This document shows, piece after piece, positions 21,312-31,239 of a stretch of DNA of 64,000 nt. Position 1 is the stretch's first letter. Every line of letters starts with the position of its first letter. Origin of the DNA: Isoetes taiwanensis (lineage: Eukaryota > Streptophyta > Lycopodiopsida > Isoetales > Isoetaceae); the NCBI GenBank assembly GCA_021234155.1, contig JAJEKV010000003.1, positions 28,999,166 through 29,063,165 of the forward strand. Direction: 5' to 3'. The notes beneath the pieces were generated by a model. That model saw only the letters and a list, made by a program, of their open reading frames with translations. It was not told where the DNA came from and did no database searches. Both the position numbers and the translations under genes were made by a program.

Positions 21312-23284
21312 ACGGGAGTGTTGCATCACTCCCGTTTCAAAGATTCCCTTTAAAAAAACACCAAGTTTCTAAAATAAGCCTTTTTTGATAGTTGTTAAGA
21401 ATTTCTAGAGGTTTGCATTTTTTTTCATGCCATTTTGGCCCATTATTAGACGAAAACTTTGTACTTATGAAACACAAATCATAAAAATAGCAAAATTTAG
21501 GCATATACTTGAAGAGACTGAAAGCATTACAAAAAACAAGCACCAGAATAGAAAGGAAAAAAAAGTACTATGTTTTTAATAAATTGTTGTACATCAATAT
21601 TGAAGATTCATTGTAATAAATAATGATAATTTTAATATGCAGTAGTCAAAGATCTACATCATAGTCCTCCTCATTCTTTTTGCTGCTCTCTGCCATCTCG
21701 TCCTTCTGTTCTATCTGCTCCTTTGCTGGAGACTTGAGTTTTGTATCCTCCTTGTTCTCTGGAATGGTAGCTAAAGCTACTTCTTTAAGCTCTGCAAAGG
21801 TTGCCTCATCGTCTAGTGAGCTGGAGAATGGAGGCTGTATCTCTGAGGACGTTAGTTTAGCATAATCAGATGAAGACTTGGCCCCTAACTCCTGATTTTC
21901 ATCTGGTAAAGTAGGTAAGGCAGCCAGTCTCATCTTCACAAAATGCACAGCCTCCTTATCAATATCCACGGCTACACAGTTGCGGCCCTTCTTAAGTGCA
22001 CATGCGATAGTAGTACCAGAACCAGAGAAAGCATCAAGTACCCAATCTCCTGGACGCGAGAACATGTCCAGGAGATGGTTGATGAGCTTTTGTGGTTTCT
22101 GGTAGTGATTCACAATCCTGCCTTGTGCACTTGGGTCCCGCAATTTCGAAGACCGCTGGAAACTCTAGGACGTTTGAAAAGTTTTGACAAAGCAAGCAAA
22201 GTGTTAAAGTGATCCATGGTCCTCTTCCCATCAAAACTCCAATAAGCTACATGAAGGTACTCTACCTTGCTGAGCAACCTTGGTCCTCCACCATGGTAGT
22301 TGATGTTCGTTTTGTACCTAGTGAAGCATTTAAAGTGATGTTAGCAAAAACAAGAAAACACTTCAAAACCGTAAACAGAAATACTATTCCTAATACACAC
22401 TCACGTAATTAAAGAGAAAAGTAATTGTATTCGGAATAAGACTTACCGCATAAAGGTTTTCATATCCCCGCCTGAACCGAGAACCAAAGTGATTTTGAAA
22501 GCTGATTCCACCAAGCCGCATCGCATGCTCGAAAGTGGAACGTAACTAAACGCCAATGTTTGGCCGTTGAGATCTGCTTGATTCCTTCAATGAAAGCATT
22601 AAACTCTGAAAATTTGAAGGGCTGGTCGTCAGATTCTGCCGCCTTTAAGCTTAAACCCATAGGGAAGATCAGCAATAACCAAAGTAAAGTCCTCGTGGGC
22701 TTAACCGTTCGAAAGGTTCGTGCAATCACCATGAATGATTGAATATAAATTGTTTTGATCAAACATGCAATCTCTCAGAGTCGGATGGTTCGCTCAACAG
22801 CTTCTTCTTTCAAATTAACGACCTCTCTTCCCGTGCTGTTCTAACCAAATTCATAAAGCCCTCGGGTAGGTCTTTATTTTTCTTTTTGCTCTAAAGAAAA
22901 ACAAAACAACAACTGTCAAGAGATCATTTGTGCAGAGAGAAGGAATTCTAAGTGTAATTACCCAGCCCCTCAAAATTTGGTGAATATTGGACAATGCGCC
23001 GTCCGGATGTGGCAATTGGGTAGAGTTCCTTGCACCTTTCCCATGTGTCGACGCTTAGTCGCTCCATCAAACATGTTTGACATGTTATGACGTTTTTTTG
23101 GCTGCAAGACGTTAAGGAAACAATGAGTTTAAACGAAAGAATGAAGGCAACGTAAAAGAAAAACAAATACAAGTCAAGCTATTTGTATTCTGGAATACAA
23201 ACCGGTTAACTTGTGATGCTACCTCGAAACAATATGCAGAAAATAGTTCTACTACAGAATGTTAGCTTCTCTAAAGGAACGCAT

Positions 23285-23458
23285 GCGTATTCCATAATAC
23301 ACAGCCAACATTCGGGAGGAGCAATGTGTATTCGAATACACATGCCTTCCTTCACGGGCAATGTGTATTCCGAATACACAATGCCTTTCTAGAGACAAAG
23401 CAATGTGTATTCCTAATACACATTGCCCGTAAAGGAAGGCATGTGTATTCGAATACAC
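23285..23458. repeat. Palindrome array 1: five GTGTATTC-n-GAATACAC sites
   Basis: Sites at 23285-23302 (variant), 23326-23341, 23363-23379, 23405-23421 and 23443-23458. The unit is GTGTATTC, 0-2 bases, GAATACAC. The sites sit within a larger inverted repeat (ATGCCTTCC..GGAAGGCAT). They lie in an intron of the ParB/methyltransferase gene. Single related sites occur near 22427, 23183, 23775, 25546 and 26117. Confidence 0.85.
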
Positions 23459-24754
23459 TAGCTACCGATGTTTTTGGGAATCTAACATGCAATAACTAAT
23501 GTTTGTGTCGAGAACTTACTTGTGTAATTCCTTTGACATTTCTTCTAGGCTAAACTCCTTATCAACAACTTTTTGGAGAAGTCGCCGAGAAGCTCCGCGT
23601 CGAGAAGCCCCGCATTTCCGGCCGACGGTAATGGTCATTTCTTTTTGGTACGCCCGAGCTTTTTTCTTAGCTGTCTCCTTTCCCTTGCTCTTTAACTCCC
23701 CTCGCCAACATTGTAAATATCCGGTCCCGAGTTCCCAAATCTGTTCAAGAAGATTCACGTTAAATAGTTGATTTGCTATTCTGGAATACATTTTGTGCTT
23801 ACCTTGCCATCTCTAAAAGCTAACTGGAACCAGTTGTCGTGGCCAATGAGAGACTGCCTTTTGTTGGCCTCGCATATATTTCAGCAAAGATTCAATGGCA
23901 CACGCCTCCTTAAGCTCCAAGGAAAATGCTGGCTTCTTCAGGTCCTCACCGTACTTTTCCTTGAATATTACGTACTCCCTGTGCATGAACCGGATCTTGT
24001 CGACGAAGCTCATCTTTAGTTTATATTCGTTGTCAGCATTGTGGGTGTTGGCAACGATTTTCGCTTCTTCATCGGTAAGACCACAGTAGACAGCGCAGAG
24101 GACGGAGAGGTACCTCGGGTTCTTCTTCTCTTTATAAAGTTGCCTTCTTGCCTTAAAGCTGTGATTGCCTCCCAAGACGTAGTGAGTGTAGGTCTCTGCG
24201 TTTTCTCTGTCATAGTCTTGGGGGGTTTTGCACTCTTCCCTGTCAACAAGGACAACTATTGGGGCCACATGAGCATTTGGATTGCTCCTTATTCTGTCTT
24301 TCAGGTTCCTTAAGTGATCGGCATAAATTTTGCGAACCTGAAGTGGCCTTTCACCAGCTTCATTTTTCGGTGGAAGCTTCATTGAAGTGACTGGCAAGTA
24401 AATTACACCTTGCACAAACTTGTGCAGGTTAATCTCTTCCATCTTTTCAGCTGTCTTGTCAACTTTTTTTTCCTTAATTGCAACACCAGGTGCTTTACCC
24501 TTCCCCTTCTTCTTCTTAGGTTCCTCGGAAATATCCTCTGCTGCAATTAAGGCTGTCTGCTTTTTTTTAGGCTCTTTAGCAGCAACTGTTTGCCTTGGCC
24601 GCTTCTTTGGTGGTGGTGACGGTGGCCTTTCGCCGGACTGTGATGGACTCCCAGATTGTGATGAGGAACTGCTCGGGCTCGGTTGCTCATCCTCTTCCCC
24701 TTGTGATGACTCGCTGTAGGGGAAGTCTTCGCTCGTTGTGCTTCGAACATAGTT

Positions 24755-25076
24755 GGGTAAAAGCATGTTAGGGTGTCCCTTAAAAAGTATTATTTAGTGA
24801 CTAAAAAGGTACCTAAAAAGGTAGCCAGGACTGGGTACTGGGTACCTGTATAATATCTCAATATAAGGTATGTTTTAGAACTTTTTATATATATATTGGT
24901 CTCCGATCGCATTATCTTTATCTTAACTTTGAATATTACCACGTCCTTGACTTTTATTTTGGATTTTTGTATTAGTTTTAATGAAAAGAAAAATGAGAAA
25001 GTACCCAGTTCTGAAGTACCTAGTGTATGTACTTTTGCAGGTTCCAAAAGTGGTACACCCTAACATGCTTTTACCC
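24755..25076. mobile_element. MITE, 322 bp, 4-bp TSD, inside the ParB gene
   Basis: The ends are GGGTAAAAGCATGTTAGGG, inverted at the right side. The duplication AGTT flanks it at 24751-24754 and 25077-25080. On the minus strand, excision restores ATC ATC AAC TAT GTT CGA, joining LCAII to NYVRSTTSEDF in frame. A second family member is at 43474-43734. Confidence 0.85.
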
Positions 25077-25732
25077 AGTTGATGATGGCACAGAGCGACC
25101 TCTTGCTGAGGTAGTGAGAAACATACTTGTATAGAGGATGAGGATTTACTTTCACCACTCTAAAATAGGATTCATCAACATGTATAAAGCCTTGGGATGT
25201 CTGAAAAGACAGTCTCCCTCGCTGGCCGGACTCCCCAGCTACTTCACTCACGGACTGGATGGTGCCCATGCAAACAAATTCCCTCTCATCGTACCTTTTT
25301 GCTCCAGCACTCCGACAGACATGTAGGAAAGTAAGTGTGCTGTACATTCCAGAAGTACCCCTTGTAAAAAACCATTGCGTTTGAAAGTTTTCGTAGATGG
25401 CAGGCGCAGATGTCTCCTCAACCCTTCTCTGTGGGTGCGGTTTCGTTGGGATTTTAACGGTCCTCTTCTGTTGTTTCTTGCTGCCTTCTTGTCTGTGCAA
25501 ATTGTGTGTAAACACGATCTTGTTAGAGAAAGCAGTGGCAAAAAACTATTCCAGAATACAAAATGTCTTGCGAAAAGGAAAAAACAAGGGCAAAAAGAGG
25601 ACAAAAATGCCAAAACAACACTGCAATCTTGACAAAAAAATAGGTCTAAACAAGTTTTAAAAGCAGAAAAAACACCTAAAGTCACTACAAAAATCACGGA
25701 AAAACAACCTTACAAAACATAAGAACACGAAT

Positions 25733-25873
25733 GTGTATTCCGGAATACACTTTCGCCTTTGAGGGAAGGCGAAAGTGTATTCCGGAATACACTTTCGCTC
25801 CGGCTCCAAGGCATTAAAGTGTATTCCGAATACACTTAACCCTTTTCTCGAAGGCTAAAAGTGTATTCCTAAT
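25733..25873. repeat. Palindrome array 2: perfect 27-bp inverted arms and further GTGTATTCCGGAATACAC sites
   Basis: Sites at 25733-25750, 25775-25792, 25819-25835 and a half site at 25861. The first two, with the DNA between them, form a perfect inverted repeat with 27-bp arms and a 6-bp loop. The array lies just upstream of the first recognised ParB exon, between the two divergent genes of the transposon. Confidence 0.88.
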
Positions 25874-26755
25874 AAGAAAACGTATTACACAAAAATGATT
25901 GTACCTTTGTACTTTCTTACTCACCTCTCCATGTTTTCTATGAGTATCGAATACAAACTCTGAATATTATATTCGGTATACCGGGCGTCATGGCGACTTC
26001 AAAATCGAGACCGAAATACGAACCGGCGCCAAAATTTCCTTTTAAAGGTGTCCATTCCGCCTTGCTCGCTTTCTATGTGAAGTGGAATACGCTTTGGCCT
26101 TACTGCTCTACTCTCTAGTGTATTCGGGAATAGCTTTTAGTTTGCCTTTTCGCTTAATTGTTGCGGGAAGTTCTACTTGTAGTAGGCGGGCTTGTATTCG
26201 AATAAGAAAAGCTCTGCAAAGAGAGAAACATTATCTAAACTCTACAATCGCTTTTGCGCTCGTAAGATGACAAACCGCCAACAAACTTCCACCACCTTTC
26301 GTTGTCTCAAGCTCGCCTGTTCTGGAGGACACGCTTTGGGACCAACGCCGCTTTTCTTCAAGACCGGCATTTCTCCAACTCCTACCTCGCTTCATCGTTC
26401 TTGCTTCTCGAAGACACACCGAAGTCCAAAGACGCAATGTACTTCCACCACCCTTCCAACCGCCACCAAGTCCTCGTGAGACAAAGACACCGCATCTCCT
26501 TCCAAAGAATCACCACTTGTTCGAGCGGGCTGCCACCACCCCTTGTTCCATCCCCCCGGACCTCGCAAGCTCCACAACAAAGGGTGCTCAAGAACAAGCT
26601 ACCCCCCCTTTTGTAGTTTCGCCTCCCTTCGGCAAACATACAAGGAACACGTAAAACACGTAAGACCGTGAGATTCACTACAATTTCTCTCACCAGGACT
26701 TCACTACAAATGAGGACGAAGCTCCAAAGATGCACTCCTCTTCACACAACAACGG

Positions 26756-29487
26756 TTGACACATGGATTTGCGAATCCCACCGCTCTAAAGGAGATGTTT
26801 GCAAGAACTCCTTTTCAAGATGGTACAAGAACAGCTGATGCCACAACCTCTTATGGGCCATCACCACCCTTTAACATTGTACCCCCGCCTATTCCGGGAA
26901 CAACTTCACGTGGTCTGTTTTCCTCTACAAGCACACCACTCGGACAGGAAAGTCACCCCAGAGTAGAAGTTTCATCGGAAGATGAAGACACCAACGAGGA
27001 ACAAAGAGATTACATGTTCTCAAGCCAATCTTCAAAGAAATTCAAGGTGGATTTTGGTTTGAGGGCTTGCTCCTCTGCAAGAAGAAGAAATCTTATGGAT
27101 GAACAGAAAATGAGGAGACTTTTGAGAACTAAATGCTGCTCATTGGGTTGCATCAACAGATTTAACATGGCTAAATTACGAAAGCGCTAGAGACAACTAC
27201 AATTCCATGATATTGGCAGCACCGAATGCCTACTTAGCTTATCATGTAAGACCAGACCGCAACACCTTCTTGCACTACATTAACCGGCCAAGAAGTTTGC
27301 CGAAATGTTTTATGGTTGTCCACCGCTTTAGGGTCCACAAGAATGTCTAGAATACACAAAAGATCGGACAAAAATCCAAAGAATCGATGATCATTGTGGA
27401 CCAAGAAGAGTTGTAACCATGCATGCCCTTGCTTCCGTGTCATGGATGGATGAAATATTTTAGAGAAACATGTGAGAAGCTACCTAACAAAGAACATGTA
27501 TCATTTAACCGATAACATCACCAAAAAGATGTTTTAATGAGTACAAAGAGACTTGCACTCAGCTTCAAAGACATCTCTTACTCACACTTCACCGTGACCG
27601 TGGAAAAGTGAATTCGGTCTTGTGAAAATTCCTAGAAAACATAGAATGTCCTGCTTGCTCGAGGTGTGCGTAATTAAAGAGTCAACGAAAACCGCAAAAG
27701 ACAGAGGTCGAAAAGAAGTAAGTTCATGTTCTCCAATCTCTCACTTGTTTCGAGAAAATGCTTTGACCTGATTTCTTCTACGATATTGTGCAACGTAACC
27801 TTGCCGACATCGCGTGAACAACAAGCAAAGCAGAGAGAAGAAAAGCTTGCCAAGCATAGAAAAAAGCTCTTGAACGCCCACCGCAATACATGTCTCATTG
27901 TGATTGATGGAATGGACAAAAACAACTCTACCACATTTCTTGAACATTCCTAAAGATGTGCCGTGAGGAATGTTTTGTTAAGGTCCACCTTGTAGGAGCT
28001 ATGGTCTTCAAAGGAAGTCTAAGGTGCAAAGTTTTTTGACGATCCAAACTTGCATGGTGACCCGAACCTCACAATTACAATTCTTAACAAGGTCCCGTGG
28101 CGAGCAAGAGCAATTACCACCCGTTGCTTTATCCGAACTTGACAATACTACAAGGGAGAACAAGAATCAAACACTCTTTATGCGTCGTCGTGCCATGTTA
28201 GTGGAGCTAGGGATCTTTAGAAAAGTGAAGCTCTGTTTTCTTACTTGTAGGCCACACTCATGATCGATTGACCAAATGTTCAAAGAGATTTTCTCAGGCG
28301 CTTTAGAAGGAAGAAGGCTTTTCTGCCTTCCTTCTTTAGTTCAATTATTGAAGATTCTTACACTCCTACTCCAAAGGGTCGATCTTCTTAAAGAGACCGC
28401 TGATTTCGTGAGAGTTTGTTTTCTCTCAACGCTCAAACAGAGAACAAGCCGCGGAACAAGTTGAATGATCTCACCTTTCAACATCATATCAAGTTCTACT
28501 TGAAGGATGGCCAAAGCTTCTTCTGTGGGAAGAAGTATACCACAACTAAGGACTGGAGTCCGCCAGAGGGATTACGCTTCCTTAAATATATTCCGACACT
28601 TCCTTCATAGAACGTCTTGAGCAACTTCCTCTCAAAAATCCTAAGGAGTCCAAGCGTAAGAAAAGTACCCCAGAAATCATCCTTAAAAGCCATTGAAAAT
28701 GGAATTTCCTCAGGCTTTAAGTACTTCTTAGAAGAAGATCGGATGTGGTGGAGTAATTTCTTTCTAACGTAAAATTGTTGTACAAAATATAGCTCTAAGA
28801 CAGGTTGCAAGAACCATTTCAATGGCCTAACACCTTCCATCAACCCCAAAGACTAAGCAGTCCAAGCAAAGGCTACATTTGCACCTGCAGAAGAAGACGA
28901 GGAGGAGGACCGAGTCATGTACCTCGGACCAAGACGCAGAATGAGCCCCAAGGTAATATCACGTAAATTACCAAAGGTATGCTAATTGCTCTTCCGACCG
29001 AGGAGGATGACAAAGGTCGACCGCTCTGATAGCAAAAGTGCTTGACACACCAAAGGAGGAAGGCTTAGTCACTAAACTCAAGATTCATTGGCTTGCAACA
29101 CGCCGTAAAAATGCTTTTGAAGGTAGATATGAGTTAGAAATGAGAAGCCAAGGAAAAGGGAGAAAGTCCAAGAAGGTGGGTTGTAGGGACGAAGCTGAAC
29201 CTTAATGACGGACTATATTGTGCTATGATTTTAAATTGAAATCGACAATCGCCTCACGCCGAAGACTATCAATTTGCTTAAAAAAAGCTTGTAATTATGA
29301 AGAAGATGATGAAGAAGGTGGTGACAATGCTTCACCGTCTGTTGATAGTGATGAGGAAGATAACTCAAGCACTTCCTCGAAAGACAATGAAAGAAGTGAA
29401 GGTGATGACGATGGCATAAATGAACATGAGGACGCCCCGATCCCTCTCTCATCACTCCTCACACTTTTGCACATAACCGAGTCTTAG
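26756..29487 (+). pseudogene. Decayed DUF7869-type transposase-like gene of the 8.5-kb element
   Basis: Fragments in shifting frames follow the DUF7869 order. 26756-27190 is an acidic and Ser-rich N-terminus ending KCCSLGCINRFN. 27780-27950 reads KHRKKLLNAHRNTCLIVIDGMDKNN, followed by EECFVKVHLVGAMV. 28130-28300 reads ELDNTTRENKNQTLF and VKLCFLTCRPHSHDRL, the counterparts of LQLDN..ENKN and FLxxGHTHEDID. 29218-29487 encodes an acidic tail (EEDDEEGG.., SDEEDNSSTSS). Frame breaks are numerous, so this copy cannot be active. The gene at 511-3435 is a better-preserved relative. The divergent arrangement with the ParB/methyltransferase gene leaves about 1.2 kb between them, with palindrome array 2 next to the ParB start. 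Confidence 0.65.
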
Positions 29488-29834
29488 AAAAAGATCAGAA
29501 TTTTGATGTGAATATGAAGATTCTATCTTCAAATTTTGAGAATACTACAGCTTCAATTACGGACTTACTTCAATTTTTGTTAAATATTTTATCCTCTGAA
29601 ATTAGAGTTTCTCTCTTAAAACATACTTTAAGAACATTCTTTTTGCTAAGAAAAGTGACACTTTAAAAAAGTCAATTCCTTCGTTGCAAAAAAAATTTAG
29701 TCATTTCGGGGGGCAAAATAGAATTTCATGCATCTTTTTTTTTTTTAACCTCATTTTACCCCCTTTTTTGTAAAAAAAAAAGGGAATCTTTGCGGAATAT
29801 TCCTTTTGCTCTCGTTTCAATGATTTGCTCCCGT

Positions 29835-31230
29835 TTAATACGCAACTTTGTTACCTGCTACAGTGTCTGCTTGCTTTCTTGCTTCCTTTAGTTCCTGATC
29901 AAACCAGGCATTCCTAGATTGCTTGCCATGGCCACCTACCGATTTCCCATATACTCTGCTTACACTTGTTACTAACAGATTATTTAGCGCTGCCGCCTTC
30001 GTGTGTACATTAGCAAAGAAAATAACAGAATGGATACCAGCTTCAATCTCACTTTGAAATTGTTCCCTTTTATCAGCCTTATACTGAAGTCTCGGAAGGT
30101 GTTTCCTTATAACCATTTTGGGCTTAGTACCCAATTCAAAATGAATGCAAGCATGATCAGTCTCAGGATGAAAAACATCTATATCAAAGTTCTGGAGCTG
30201 TCCAAAGCATGCCGTACTTCCAATCAAGTAATCTACTACAGAATATGTAAACTGACCTGCATTTTCACCCGATAGGTAAAGCCTGAGGAGTTCCAAGGGC
30301 GAATTCCATTGAAAATGATAAAGTCCAATGATTCGCAGAGATGTAATAAGTGGCGTCCTGCTTCATTAACTTCCCCATGTTCGCTTCTCCTAAGAAAATG
30401 TTCTATTGGCTGTACTACTTCCAGATTATCAGGTGAGCCGTCAACATATTCTGATTTGCCTGCAATCCACCTGTCCAGCAGTTAAAATCTCCAACAAGCA
30501 AAACATTTGAATTGTTCTTCCATCTGGATACAAAAGAACCAAGTCTAAATATTGCTGCCAATTGTTGTTCTTGGTCTACTGGAGGGATGTAACATCCTAC
30601 TACTATCAGATCTTTATCACTTGTTATAGTGGAAGAGGCTATACGGATTGCCACAAAGTTCTTATCTTCTACATCCGCCCACTCCAAGCTAGCAAACTTG
30701 AGAAAACTGTCATGCACATAACAAGCTATGCCCCCGTACGGTCTCCCCCGTGACGGTTTCTTGTTCCAGACTGAAAAAGATTGATAACCCTTGACACTTG
30801 GTATCCTGTGTGTTTCATGTTCCCATGTTTCTACTGCAAAGAAAATGTCCATCTGGCGACTATCTAGCATGTTAATGTAATGGTTTAATCCTTTTGGACC
30901 TCTAACATTTAGGCATCCAAAGCTAATTGCGGCAGGCCCTAATTGCCTGCCTGGGAATTCCTATTCCTTTCGATCTCTTATGATAACCTGACCGTTCCTG
31001 TAAACAGCCCACTTTCCTTCTTCTCTTGCTTCTTTAACCTGTCTCAATGCTGCAGGACGGTTTGCAAGTTGCAGCCAAGTTAAATCTTCCCACACCCGGA
31101 AATATGATCCCTTTAAATTTGGCCCTGCTTTGAGCATTTCTACTCGTGCTGATTCATCTCTACATTTTACTAAGATATGTCTATGCTTGCCTTCTATGTG
31201 ACGAGCCTGCCGAGTTGACCCTCCTGGCAA
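29835..31230 (-). mobile_element. LINE, 5' half: ORF1 C-terminus and apurinic endonuclease
   Basis: 30961-31230 encodes a Transposase_22/L1 ORF1p-like segment (HRHILVKCRDESARVEMLKA, YFRVWEDLTWLQLANRPAAL). 30415-30870 and 29835-30296, in two frames, encode the endonuclease: CLNVRG upstream, FFAVETWEH (catalytic Glu), RGRPYGGIACYV, LLVGDFNCW and SVVDYLIG, then ETDHACI. The frame shift lies near 30420. It stops at the 8.5-kb transposon and continues at 21311 with LGLKKYRKMVRDKK. Confidence 0.85.
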
Positions 31231-31239
31231 CTCGGGATC

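Larger units (their letters stand above)
21646..25515 (-). pseudogene. ParB-like nuclease-fold domain plus beta-class DNA N4/N6 methyltransferase, spliced, frame-shifted
   Basis: Exons visible in order: 25081-25515 (NFQTQWFFTRGTSGMYSTLT), a MITE, 23803-24750, 23520-23740, 22962-23101, about 22460-22860, 22144-22330, 21646-22143. The second has a Ser/Lys-rich linker, then a ParB/sulfiredoxin-like domain with LPVTSMKLPP, HVAPIVVLVD and the diagnostic GGNHSFKARRQL. Later exons give VIADLPYGF (motif IV, DPPY-like), YLHVAYWSFDG, NHYQKPQKLI and LDAFSGSGTT (motif I), the beta-class order. Exon borders are GT-AG. Decay: a one-base shift before EANKRQSLIGHDNWF near 23880, a second shift after ADLPYGF near 22660, and the MITE. 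Such ParB-methylase pairs are known from phages and bacteria; introns and location show this copy is eukaryotic. Probable role: DNA modification or binding during the element's life cycle. Confidence 0.72.
21312..29834. mobile_element. 8.5-kb inverted-repeat DNA transposon carrying DUF7869 and ParB/methyltransferase genes
   Basis: The left end begins ACGGGAGTG and the right end is its inverted ACGGGAGC. A second conserved block, CAAAGATTCCCTTT, lies about 30 bp in from the left end and about 45 bp in from the right end. TTAA flanks both ends (21308-21311, 29835-29838) and is either a 4-bp target duplication or part of the inverted repeats. The left terminus folds on itself (AACGGGAGTG..CACTCCCGTT). 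Removing the element leaves the LINE halves in the same frame across one TAA codon. Gene content: a decayed DUF7869 transposase-like gene (plus, right half) and an intron-containing ParB-plus-DNA-methylase gene (minus, left half). I do not know a named superfamily with this content and these ends; piggyBac shares TTAA, but no piggyBac transposase is present. Confidence 0.75.

Noticed and set aside
23285-23458. CRISPR-like array
   Set aside because: The units are palindromes with variable centres and irregular spacing, spacers are partly inverted copies of each other, and the setting is a spliced plant transposon gene.
21646-25515. Bacterial contamination or assembly chimera carrying ParB and a DNA methylase
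   Set aside because: The gene has GT-AG introns, plant-like composition, a MITE of the same family as one at 43 kb, and lies inside a LINE whose halves match on either side.
21312-29834. piggyBac transposon because of TTAA flanks
   Set aside because: No piggyBac DDE transposase is present and the ends do not begin with CCC; TTAA may partly belong to the inverted repeat.
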